Origin: an uncultured Leuconostoc sp.
GTDB lineage: Bacteria; Bacillota; Bacilli; Lactobacillales; Lactobacillaceae
NCBI GenBank assembly: GCA_900554745.1
Contig: USIU01000037.1
Coordinates: 1 to 8,811 of the forward strand
Direction of reading: 5' to 3'
Length of the DNA: 8,811 bases
Below the pieces are notes generated by a model that worked only from the letters and a program-made list of their open reading frames with translations, was not told the origin of the DNA and searched no databases. Of the stretch, positions 1 to 6,654 are shown piece by piece (the first letter of the stretch is position 1; each line of letters starts with the position of its first letter). Both the position numbers and the translations under genes were made by a program.

Positions 1-616
1 TAAACAAGTGTGGCACCGCTTCACGCCGCAAAACATCCCGCCAATCTTGCAGCGCACTATTTTCCAATAACGGGGCATTCAATTTAAAATCAAAAGGTTG
101 GAAATGTTGCCCAATCGCCCGTTTAATGTCAGCTGACAGCTTTAAGTTGGTTAATTTCGTAGTAGGTAATTGCGTCAAGGCTGCCGGTAAATGTTGCCAA
201 TCGGCTCCCAATAGCCCATATGGCCAGTCGGTGGTTTGCAGCATTTTAGGTATCTGATCTTCAGTAATCACGGCACGAATGGCCGCATCCCCAAATAGGG
301 ACAAATACGCCCAAATCGTGCTAGCGCCCATCGAATGCCCTAATAAAATCGGTTGTTTGAGATTTAAACCTGAGATAACCGCGGCTAAATCCATTCCATG
401 CCGCGACAACCGCATCCCATAGGTCACCTGCGCACTCTGGCCATGATTGCGGCGGTCATAGGTAATCACCTGATATCCCGCTGCCACAAGCGCTGGGATT
501 TGTGCTGTCCACGTGGCTTGATTACCCGAATAGCCCGCAATTAAGACAATTGGCTGGCCAACCCCATGAACTTGATAGGCTAATTGTACGTTGTCGTTTG
601 TTGTAATATAAGCCAT
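1..616 (-). CDS. Alpha/beta hydrolase, 3' end cut off by the window edge
   Basis: The first 205 codons read without a stop from an ATG at 616-614 and run off the left edge. The protein starts MAYITTNDNVQLAYQVHG, typical of small soluble alpha/beta-fold hydrolases (usually about 250-280 residues). Residues 23-31 (IVLIAGYSG) fit the first core strand and oxyanion-hole loop. GHSMG at 93-97 is the nucleophile elbow, with Ser95 as the predicted catalytic serine. ITYDRRNHGQS at 51-61 is the usual strand-and-turn before it. The catalytic acid and histidine would lie beyond the window. No signal peptide is visible, so the protein is probably cytoplasmic. The substrate cannot be told; esterase and other roles in this superfamily are all possible. 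It follows pdhD in the same direction with a hairpin between them and no room for an ordinary promoter. The family call is firm; the function is unknown. Confidence 0.88.
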   Translation of the reverse strand, partial: MAYITTNDNVQLAYQVHGVGQPIVLIAGYSGNQATWTAQIPALVAAGYQVITYDRRNHGQSAQVTYGMRLSRHGMDLAAVISGLNLKQPILLGHSMGASTIWAYLSLFGDAAIRAVITEDQIPKMLQTTDWPYGLLGADWQHLPAALTQLPTTKLTNLKLSADIKRAIGQHFQPFDFKLNAPLLENSALQDWRDVLRREAVPHLF

Positions 617-618
617 AA

Positions 619-625
619 CCCTCCT
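619..625 (-). promoter_or_regulatory. Ribosome binding site of the hydrolase, unusually close to ATG
   Basis: Minus-strand AGGAGGG is a near-perfect Shine-Dalgarno sequence, but only 3 bases separate GGAGG from the ATG, shorter than the usual 5-10. No better in-frame ATG, GTG or TTG follows within the first dozen codons, and the hydrolase similarity starts at once, so I keep this start. The site lies only 7 bases past the base of the hairpin at 633-665. Confidence 0.7.
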
Positions 626-628
626 AGA

Positions 629-665
629 ATTAAAATGACGTTGCCAAGTGTGGGCAACGTCATTT
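629..665 (-). terminator. Hairpin at the end of the pdh operon, probably a leaky terminator
   Basis: A perfect 13-bp inverted repeat (633-645 pairing with 653-665, 7-base loop) lies 17 bases after the pdhD stop. Read on the minus strand, it is followed by TTTTAATTC-like sequence counting the stem's last bases, a short and interrupted U-tract. Terminator is the natural reading. The weak tail, and the hydrolase ribosome binding site directly behind it, suggest that part of the transcription continues into the hydrolase. It could also act as a 3'-end stabiliser. Confidence 0.75.
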
Positions 666-682
666 GCTGCTGAATTTAGTCT

Positions 683-2092
683 TTAAATATGAATAGGTAA
701 CCCATCGGCCAATTCGGCGGTATCCATAATGGCTTCACCCAAGGTTGGGTGTGGGTGGATTGTCAATGAAATATCCTGTGTGGTCAGGCCATTTTCAATG
801 GCCAAAGCCAACTCTGATATCAAATCCGAAGCACTTGGCCCAACGATTTGCGCCCCTAAGACCGCATTGGTCGTCTTATCGCTGATTAAGCGGATGAATC
901 CTGCCGTTTCACCCATTGAAATGGCACGTCCATTGGCCGCAAACGGGAATTTAGACACTTTAACGTCGAGCTTGTTAGCTTGGGCTGATTCGGGTGTCTC
1001 ACCAACGGTTGCCAGCTCGACTTGCGTGTACGCAACAGCCGGTAACCCATAATGCATATCATGGGCTTGCGGGTCACCAGCGATAGCCGCGGCAGCAATT
1101 TTACCTTGGAAGCTGGCCTTATGAGCCAGTTGTGGCCCTGCAGTCACATCCCCAATGGCATAAATATGTGGTACGCTCGTCTGCATGTCATCGCTAATCT
1201 CAATTAGGCCCCGATCTGTGAGCTTCACATCCGTATTATTGAGGCCAAGTGTGTCTGTGTTGGCGCGACGGCCAACCGCCACAAGTAAATAATCCCCCGT
1301 AACCGTGTGTTCTTCACCAGCCACCGTGTATGTCAGAGACACCTCATCCTCAGTTTGTGTGGCCGACTTGGCTTGTGCGTCAGTGACGATAACGCCACCC
1401 TTTTGCTTAAAATCAGCCAAAACAGGGCGTGTCATGTCAGCGTCAAACCCATTTAAGGTATGATCTAATCCCTCAATGATGGTGACTTGTGCGCCAAGGT
1501 TAGCGTAGGCGCCGCCTAACTCAGAACCAATGACCCCGCCGCCGACAATGATTAAGCGTTTTGGCACTTCAGGTAAACTTAAGGCACCCGTTGAGTCAAT
1601 AATACGACCACCAAATGGCATACTTGGAATCGCAACCGGCCGCGACCCAGTTGCGATAATGGCGTTGTTGAATTGTAATAATTCATGGCCATCTTCTTGC
1701 ACCACGTTTAACGTTTCATTATCGGTAAATGTGGCTTCTCCGTGGACAATTTCTACCTGATGCTTTTTCAACAACATCGCCACCCCACTTGTGAGCGTGT
1801 TGACGACTTGGTTTTGCTTCCAGTCTTGGGTTTTTTGCCAGTCTAAGGTCGCGCCACTGGTTGTGAGGCCAAACGGCGTGTCTGCCTGGGCTTCTTGGTA
1901 GCGATGACCAACATGAATCAGTGCTTTGGATGGAATGCAGCCCACGTTCAAACAAACCCCGCCAATGGCATCACGTTCGATAATGGTCACTTTTTGGCCT
2001 AACTCGGCGGCACGAATGGCGGCCACATACCCACCAGGACCAGAGCCAATCACCACTGTATCAATTTCACGTGCTTGTGCGCCAACAACCAT
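683..2092 (-). CDS. pdhD: Dihydrolipoamide dehydrogenase (E3 of pyruvate dehydrogenase)
   Basis: This FAD flavoprotein reoxidises the dihydrolipoyl arm of E2 and passes electrons to NAD+. At 469 residues it has the usual length. In order: FAD-binding GSGPGG at 16-21; the redox-active disulfide in CLNVGCIPSK (Cys47 and Cys52); ATGSRP at 147-152; the NAD-binding motif GGGVIG at 184-189; a second FAD contact at 314-326 (GDVTAGPQLAHKA); and the C-terminal dimer interface with HPHPT at 446-450, where His448 and Glu453 form the catalytic pair. The start is supported by GGAGGT five bases before the ATG. That site overlaps the last codons of pdhC, and the pdhC stop and this ATG are one base apart, so the two are probably translationally coupled. 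It is the last gene of the operon. The symbol lpd is also used. Nothing looks broken. Confidence 0.97.
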   Translation of the reverse strand: MVVGAQAREIDTVVIGSGPGGYVAAIRAAELGQKVTIIERDAIGGVCLNVGCIPSKALIHVGHRYQEAQADTPFGLTTSGATLDWQKTQDWKQNQVVNTLTSGVAMLLKKHQVEIVHGEATFTDNETLNVVQEDGHELLQFNNAIIATGSRPVAIPSMPFGGRIIDSTGALSLPEVPKRLIIVGGGVIGSELGGAYANLGAQVTIIEGLDHTLNGFDADMTRPVLADFKQKGGVIVTDAQAKSATQTEDEVSLTYTVAGEEHTVTGDYLLVAVGRRANTDTLGLNNTDVKLTDRGLIEISDDMQTSVPHIYAIGDVTAGPQLAHKASFQGKIAAAAIAGDPQAHDMHYGLPAVAYTQVELATVGETPESAQANKLDVKVSKFPFAANGRAISMGETAGFIRLISDKTTNAVLGAQIVGPSASDLISELALAIENGLTTQDISLTIHPHPTLGEAIMDTAELADGLPIHI

Positions 2093-2093
2093 C

Positions 2094-3404
2094 TTACACC
2101 TCCATCAACATATACGCTGGATCAGCTAACAACTGCTTCAAATAATTCAAGGCACTTTGGCCTAACATGCCATCAATCAACCGGTGATCATAAGTTAAGG
2201 ACAATTTCATATTCTGACCCACCACAATTTCGCCAGCTGCATTCACGATTGGCTCCTTGACAATTGAGCCGAGACCCAAAATCATCACTTCATGCCCATT
2301 AATAATCGGTGTAAACCAAGTACCCCGTGCTGACCCAAGGTTCGAAATTGTCATCGTGCTGCCCTGCATTTGCTTTGGTGAAATTGAGCCATCACGCACA
2401 GCATCGGCCAAGGTGGCAATTTCTTTGGCAATTTGGAAAATCGACTTCCGGTCAGCTTGCGCAACCACTGGCACAAATAAGCCAGATGGGGCATTCACCG
2501 CAATGCCCATGTTCACGTCGTCATGATAGACAATTTCTTGCGTGTCCATATCCAAACTGGCATTAATTTCTGGGAATTTCTTCGCCGTGGCAGCCAACGC
2601 TTTGACCACATAAGCCAAGTAAGTCAAATGAATGCCTTGTTCAGCGGCCTGCGCCTTAAACTGTTGACGATGCGCCACCAGTTGACTCACTTCAACACTA
2701 TCAAAGTTTGTCACGGCCGGAATTGTCGCATTCTGATTGGCCATGGCCTTTGCAACTGCCTTGCGCACTGGCGTCATCGGTTGCCGACCTTCATGTACTG
2801 GCGCCGGTGCGACTGGTGGTTGTGGTTTGTTATCTGCAGGCGTTGGTGGCGTTGGCTCGGCTGGTGCCGCGCCATTTGCTGGTGCTGCCACGGGTGTCTC
2901 AACCGCTTGGAAATTCATCACATCGGCCAAAGTCACATGGCCATGCCGACCCGTAGCGGGTACTTGCGTCAGGTCAATGCCTTTTTCAAATGCCAAATGA
3001 CGAACCGAAGGCATGGCCAAAACGTGCCCATTCACCGTTTGAACTGTGCTAGTAGCAGGTTCTGGTGTCGGTTGTGGTTGTGGTTGCGGTGTTTGCTCAG
3101 GTGCTGGTGCAACCTCAGGTGCTGATACTGGCGCTGCGGTAGCAGCTACCGGTGCCGCGCCACTGCCATCCCCATCAAATTCAATCAAGGGGTCACCAAC
3201 TGAGACAGTTGTCTCAGCTGGGACAAACAGTTTGGTGACTTTACCGGCATACGGCGACAAAATTTCTTGAATCAGCTTATCATTTTGCACTTCGGCCACG
3301 GGATCATCCATGGCCACCGTATCACCGACTTTCACTAGCCAAGCCGTGATATCACCTTCCGCCATTCCTTCACCAATATCTGGCATTTTAAAAATCTCAG
3401 TCAT
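2094..3404 (-). CDS. pdhC: Dihydrolipoamide acetyltransferase (E2 core of pyruvate dehydrogenase)
   Basis: E2 transfers the acetyl group from the lipoyl arm to CoA and forms the core of the complex. The 436-residue protein has one lipoyl domain (about 1-78), with the modified lysine at Lys43 in QNDKL. A flexible Ala/Pro linker (about 82-120) follows, including a PQPQPQP run. The peripheral subunit-binding domain spans about 130-166 (PSVRHLAFEKG...TGRHGHV), followed by a second Ala/Pro-rich linker (about 168-204). The catalytic domain (about 207-436) carries DHRLIDG at 406-412, with His407 and Asp411 as active-site residues. The ATG overlaps the end of pdhB by 8 bases (ATGACTGA), with GGAGG nine bases upstream. 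Lys43 needs lipoate, which the first gene of the operon can attach. Oddity: the usual Arg near the end of the subunit-binding domain is His156. 2-oxoglutarate or branched-chain E2 is less likely given the neighbours. Confidence 0.97.
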   Translation of the reverse strand: MTEIFKMPDIGEGMAEGDITAWLVKVGDTVAMDDPVAEVQNDKLIQEILSPYAGKVTKLFVPAETTVSVGDPLIEFDGDGSGAAPVAATAAPVSAPEVAPAPEQTPQPQPQPTPEPATSTVQTVNGHVLAMPSVRHLAFEKGIDLTQVPATGRHGHVTLADVMNFQAVETPVAAPANGAAPAEPTPPTPADNKPQPPVAPAPVHEGRQPMTPVRKAVAKAMANQNATIPAVTNFDSVEVSQLVAHRQQFKAQAAEQGIHLTYLAYVVKALAATAKKFPEINASLDMDTQEIVYHDDVNMGIAVNAPSGLFVPVVAQADRKSIFQIAKEIATLADAVRDGSISPKQMQGSTMTISNLGSARGTWFTPIINGHEVMILGLGSIVKEPIVNAAGEIVVGQNMKLSLTYDHRLIDGMLGQSALNYLKQLLADPAYMLMEV

Positions 3405-4377
3405 AATTCACAACCTCCGTCACTTTAGCCACAACGTCGTCTGCTTTAATCATCCAATCATTTTCTGCTTGGCCAAATGGGTAAACAGAATCTGGCGCCG
3501 CTACCCGACCGATTGGCGCTTTCAAATCTAAAATAAAGCGCTCAGCAATTTCACTCATGACATTGGCCCCAATACCAGCCATGCGTTGGGCTTCTTGGAC
3601 AACAACCACGCGCCCCGTCTTTTTAACCGTGGCACCGATGCTTGCAATGTCTAGCGGCGAAACGGTCCGTAAATCTAGGACTTCGGCTGAAATATTGTCT
3701 TTTGCTAGGGCTTCCGCCGCCTTCAGTGCGACTGGTACCCCGCCACCGTAGGAAATGATTGACACATCAGTCCCCTCACGCGCAATTGCGGCCTGATCAA
3801 GTGGCGTCGTGTAGTAACCTTCTGGCACCTCGCCCTTTAATGAACGGTAAAGGTGCAGATTTTCCAAAAAGACCACGGGATCATTAGATTCAATCGCACT
3901 CAGTAGCAAGCCTTTGGCATCTGCTGGGTTAGCTGGCATGACAACGCGAATACCAGGAATCTGGGCCACCATGCCTTCCAAATTATCCGCATGCATTTCT
4001 GGTGTTTTCGTGCCACCACCATAAGGGGAGCGCACCACAATTGGCATTTGGCGTGTCCCGCCAAAACGGAAGCGATTGCGCGCCATTTGACCAGCAATAG
4101 AATCCATTACTTCAAACACAAAACCAAAGAATTGTATTTCCATGACTGGCCGATAATTTTGGGTGGTTAAGCCAATAGCAAGTCCACCAATACCCGACTC
4201 AGCTAACGGCGTGTTGAAGACCCGATCTTCGCCATACTTTGCCTGTAAGCCATCCGTTGCACGGAAGACGCCACCATTTTTACCGACATCTTCACCAAAA
4301 ATGAGGACATTGTCGTCTTGACCAAGTGCGAGATCCATCGCCTCGCGAACAGCATCAATATAACTTTTAACAGCCAT
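3397..4377 (-). CDS. pdhB: Pyruvate dehydrogenase E1 component, beta subunit
   Basis: With E1-alpha it forms the thiamine-diphosphate enzyme that decarboxylates pyruvate and reductively acetylates E2. I start it at the ATG at 4377-4375, giving 326 residues, the usual length. An in-frame ATG 21 bases upstream would add seven residues (MKVRGSK) that merely translate the end of pdhA and the ribosome binding site. Motifs in the 326-residue numbering: GEDVG at 28-32, LAESGI at 58-63 with the Glu that activates the cofactor, and TPEMHAD at about 125-131 with conserved His129. The C-terminal transketolase-like domain includes VVVQEAQRMAGIG. The start is one base after the pdhA stop, and the gene's end overlaps pdhC by 8 bases, so translation is probably coupled on both sides. 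Branched-chain E1-beta proteins are similar; the operon context favours pyruvate. Confidence 0.96.
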   Translation of the reverse strand: MAVKSYIDAVREAMDLALGQDDNVLIFGEDVGKNGGVFRATDGLQAKYGEDRVFNTPLAESGIGGLAIGLTTQNYRPVMEIQFFGFVFEVMDSIAGQMARNRFRFGGTRQMPIVVRSPYGGGTKTPEMHADNLEGMVAQIPGIRVVMPANPADAKGLLLSAIESNDPVVFLENLHLYRSLKGEVPEGYYTTPLDQAAIAREGTDVSIISYGGGVPVALKAAEALAKDNISAEVLDLRTVSPLDIASIGATVKKTGRVVVVQEAQRMAGIGANVMSEIAERFILDLKAPIGRVAAPDSVYPFGQAENDWMIKADDVVAKVTEVVNYD

Positions 4378-4378
4378 C

Positions 4379-5515
4379 TTACTTCCCCTCACTTTCAAAC
4401 TTTTCGATTTGCTCCGTCATGGCATAACTTGGCACTGCCAACGTATTTTTAATGAAGTCAGAAATCTTTTGCTTTGGCACATTATCCGCAATTTTAATTT
4501 GTTCATCAATGAGAGCATTGACTTCGGCAATATAAGCCGCTTCCTTTTCCTCATCCCAAATGCCTTGGTCGGTCATAAACTTGCGCATTCGGATAAGGGG
4601 TTCTTTTGCCCACCATGCATCAATCTCATCTTGTGTCCGGTAGCGTAGTGGATCGTCACCAGCCGTTGAATGCGGCTCTAAGCGATCTGTTAATGTTTCA
4701 ATTAATACGGGGCCATGACCCGCTACGGCCCACGCACGCGCTTCCTTGGCCGCCAAATAAACGGCAATAGGGTCATTGCCATCAACGACAACACTTGGCA
4801 CGCCGGCTGCCCAACCCTTAGCTGCTAAATGTGTCGCTGCAGTTTGCAACCCGCGCGGTGTGGAAATTGCATAGCCATTATTTTGAATGAAGAAAACAGC
4901 ATTAGCACGATAAGCCCCCGCAAAGTTCACCCCTTCATAAAAATCACCTTGTGATGACCCGCCATCACCAGTGTAAGCATACGCAACCGCATCTTTTTGT
5001 CGCTTCTTAAGGCCAAGACCAATTCCAGCTGCTTCAACATATTGCGCGCCAATGATAATTTGTGGCATCCAAGCGTTGACTGGTTGATCATCCGGCGTGG
5101 TCATCACATTACCCAACACATGACCACGTGACCAAAGAATCGCCTTCCAAATCGGCCAACCTTTCACGATAATTTGTGGAATATCGCGATAACCCGGCAT
5201 CAACCAATCCTCATCTTTAAAGGCATAAGATGAAGCCATTTGTGACGCTTCTTGACCGGCCGTTGGCGCAAAGAATCCAAAGCGACCTTGCTTAGCGAGT
5301 TTGGTTGACCGAATATCTAATTGTCGACTAAATAACATGCGCTGCATGATTTGCACCAAATCGTCTGCTGAGAGGTCAGCGCGCTTTAAGCCAGCTTCAT
5401 CAACAATTTCCCCCGCTGAATTAAGAATATGTAGCGTGGGAAACGTCTCATCCTGCAGCGCCAATTGACCATTAAAGTCTAAAATTTTCTCATTTGTTGC
5501 TGTGATATCAGACAT
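4379..5515 (-). CDS. pdhA: Pyruvate dehydrogenase E1 component, alpha subunit
   Basis: This subunit carries the diphosphate-binding half of the thiamine-diphosphate site in E1. The 378-residue length fits the family. The cofactor motif starts with GDGGSSQGDFYEG at 183-195 and ends with Asn212-Asn213 (QNNGYAIS), the standard GDG-to-NN spacing. The phosphorylation-loop-like segment HSTAGDDPLRYR at 282-293 carries the conserved active-site His282. An upstream segment, GRFGFFAPTAGQEA at 77-90, is also family-typical. The ATG overlaps the end of lplA by 8 bases (ATGTCTGA), with GAGGT eight bases before it. The stop is one base from the pdhB start. Branched-chain keto-acid E1-alpha is the main alternative; the cluster of complete E1/E2/E3 genes in the Gram-positive pdh order makes pyruvate the likely substrate. 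Confidence 0.96.
   Translation of the reverse strand: MSDITATNEKILDFNGQLALQDETFPTLHILNSAGEIVDEAGLKRADLSADDLVQIMQRMLFSRQLDIRSTKLAKQGRFGFFAPTAGQEASQMASSYAFKDEDWLMPGYRDIPQIIVKGWPIWKAILWSRGHVLGNVMTTPDDQPVNAWMPQIIIGAQYVEAAGIGLGLKKRQKDAVAYAYTGDGGSSQGDFYEGVNFAGAYRANAVFFIQNNGYAISTPRGLQTAATHLAAKGWAAGVPSVVVDGNDPIAVYLAAKEARAWAVAGHGPVLIETLTDRLEPHSTAGDDPLRYRTQDEIDAWWAKEPLIRMRKFMTDQGIWDEEKEAAYIAEVNALIDEQIKIADNVPKQKISDFIKNTLAVPSYAMTEQIEKFESEGK
4385..4390 (-). promoter_or_regulatory. Ribosome binding site that sets the pdhB start
   Basis: Minus-strand GAGGGG lies inside the last codons of pdhA, 7 bases before the ATG at 4377. The upstream ATG at 4398 would place this site inside the coding sequence, so the shorter pdhB is preferred. 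Confidence 0.75.
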
Positions 5516-6518
5516 GTGTTTCTACCTCATCTTTCTGAAAAAATACTGCCAAAAGTTCATCATTTGTGATAGTGCCAAAATATTGCCCATCTTGGTTAGC
5601 GTATAAAACATCGGCTACGGCGTCCTTTGTAAACGGTAACCCAATAAATTGCGATTTTATTTCACGCCAATCACGCACACCTAAGAAATCACCGATAAAA
5701 TCAAGATCAGTGATGATGCCGTCCACGACATTAACCTTAACATCGATACTACCACCATCGTATTTGGCGTGGTTGTGATACATGAAGTCTGGGCTCTGCC
5801 CATAATTCCATGACCATTGGGAAAACTGCTGATCACGCAATTCTAAAATTGCCGCTTTTTGCGCATCCGTTAATGGGTATTCCCCATCTCGCCCTTCATT
5901 GGTCAGATAGTAACGCAGCTGCGCAATAAACGCCTCAATGGTCAGGTTATCAGGGGCATAGTCCTTAATATTCCCGACGCGGGCACGAACTGATTTCGCG
6001 GCTTTGGAGATAAACTTTTCATCAGCGACGTTTAACGACCGGACCATCGCCTCCACATCGGTATCCCACAACAGCGTACCGTGATGCATTAAATACCCAC
6101 CCGCATAGCGCTGGGCATTACCGGAAACTTTCTTGCCATCAATTTCCAAGTCATTCCGACCTGAAATTTTGACGTCAATCCCAACTGCTGCTAACGCATC
6201 TGCCATTGGCTGGACAAATTGATGAAAATCAACGCTTGCGCTACTGGCGACTGGCACAAAGAAGGTAAAGCAAATATTCCCAAGATCATGATAAACTGCC
6301 CCACCGCCTGAAACCCGTCTGACGACTTGCACATCATTTTCAGTGACATAATCAGCGTTCACTTCAGAAAATGTATTTTGATTTTCACCAACAATCACCG
6401 CACGCTCATTTTGCCACAAAGCAAAAACCGGTTCAGTTGGCTTTAAATGCTTTAATAGCCAGGCATCCATGGCAATATTTGTATAGGCGTCATGATTGAA
6501 GTAATTAATATATTGCAT
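5508..6518 (-). CDS. lplA: Lipoate-protein ligase, first gene of the pdh operon
   Basis: It activates free lipoate with ATP and attaches it to the lipoyl lysine of E2. The 336 residues match two-domain LplA/LplJ ligases in length. Visible motifs are RRVSGGGAVYHD at 67-78 (lipoyl-AMP binding), GRNDLEIDGKKVSGNAQ at 120-136 with Lys130 as the likely catalytic lysine, and HHGTLL at 145-150. A C-terminal accessory domain (about 255-336) is present, favouring an ATP-using ligase over an octanoyl- or amidotransferase. The start has AAGGAGA five bases upstream and opens with MQYINYFNHDAYTNIAMD, where the family similarity begins. It directly follows the operon promoter and cre site and overlaps pdhA by 8 bases. 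No lipoate synthesis gene is seen in this window, so lipoate scavenging is likely but cannot be proven here. Confidence 0.95.
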   Translation of the reverse strand: MQYINYFNHDAYTNIAMDAWLLKHLKPTEPVFALWQNERAVIVGENQNTFSEVNADYVTENDVQVVRRVSGGGAVYHDLGNICFTFFVPVASSASVDFHQFVQPMADALAAVGIDVKISGRNDLEIDGKKVSGNAQRYAGGYLMHHGTLLWDTDVEAMVRSLNVADEKFISKAAKSVRARVGNIKDYAPDNLTIEAFIAQLRYYLTNEGRDGEYPLTDAQKAAILELRDQQFSQWSWNYGQSPDFMYHNHAKYDGGSIDVKVNVVDGIITDLDFIGDFLGVRDWREIKSQFIGLPFTKDAVADVLYANQDGQYFGTITNDELLAVFFQKDEVETHV

Positions 6519-6531
6519 GATTTTCTCCTTA

Positions 6532-6546
6532 TTGTAACCGCTTACA
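6532..6546 (-). promoter_or_regulatory. Catabolite-responsive element (cre) for CcpA
   Basis: TTGTAACCGCTTACA matches the published consensus WTGNAANCGNWNNCW at every position, and so does its reverse complement. It sits between the -10 box and the lplA ribosome binding site, covering the predicted transcription start to about +15. A cre at or just after the start site normally mediates repression by CcpA with HPr-Ser-P. Repression of the lplA-pdhABCD operon on preferred sugars is inferred from this position. Confidence 0.85.
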
Positions 6547-6552
6547 TTTTTT

Positions 6553-6580
6553 ATTATACACTTCTTCGTTAAAATTTAAA
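6553..6580 (-). promoter_or_regulatory. Promoter of the lplA-pdhABCD operon
   Basis: On the minus strand, a perfect TATAAT (-10) lies at 6558-6553. A moderate -35, TTTAAA (4 of 6 bases match TTGACA), lies at 6580-6575 with a 16-base spacer. The predicted start of transcription is near 6546, giving a leader of about 28 bases that is almost filled by the cre site and ribosome binding site. The promoter lies clear of the upstream terminator at 6603-6642. Confidence 0.75.
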
Positions 6581-6602
6581 GTCATCTGCAAGCACAATAC
6601 AC

Positions 6603-6642
6603 AAAAAAAGGTTGTGATACAACCCTTGTATCACAACCTTTT
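6603..6642 (-). terminator. Strong intrinsic terminator after the rhodanese-like gene
   Basis: A perfect 17-bp stem (6606-6622 with 6626-6642) closes a 3-base loop. On the minus strand it is followed by an unbroken run of seven T. It begins 12 bases after the stop codon of the gene at 6655-7056 and insulates the pdh operon promoter from it. On the plus strand the T-run is only four bases, so it acts mainly in one direction. Confidence 0.95.
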
Positions 6643-6654
6643 CACAATCATTAT

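Noticed and set aside
628..652. Possible promoter for the hydrolase (minus strand TTGCCC, 17 bases, TTTAAT)
   Set aside because: The start of transcription would fall on or inside the ribosome binding site, and the boxes coincide with the hairpin arms, so the match is probably chance.
2523..3125. 200-codon open frame on the plus strand, rich in Cys, Trp and Arg
   Set aside because: It lies wholly antisense to pdhC, whose protein is clearly real. The odd composition comes from reading the Ala/Pro/Gln linker codons backwards, and no family is recognisable.
3046..3270. Plus-strand frame with a Gly-Cys repeat resembling a metal-binding peptide
   Set aside because: It is the reverse reading of the PQPQPQP linker of pdhC; low-complexity coding sequence explains it fully.
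4378..4398. Seven-residue N-terminal extension of pdhB from an upstream ATG
   Set aside because: It would translate the ribosome binding site and the end of pdhA. The shorter start has correct spacing and gives the normal family length.
5508..6518. Octanoyltransferase or lipoyl amidotransferase instead of a ligase
   Set aside because: The length, the RRVSGGGAVYHD and GKKVSGNAQ motifs, and the presence of a C-terminal accessory domain fit ATP-dependent lipoate ligases better.
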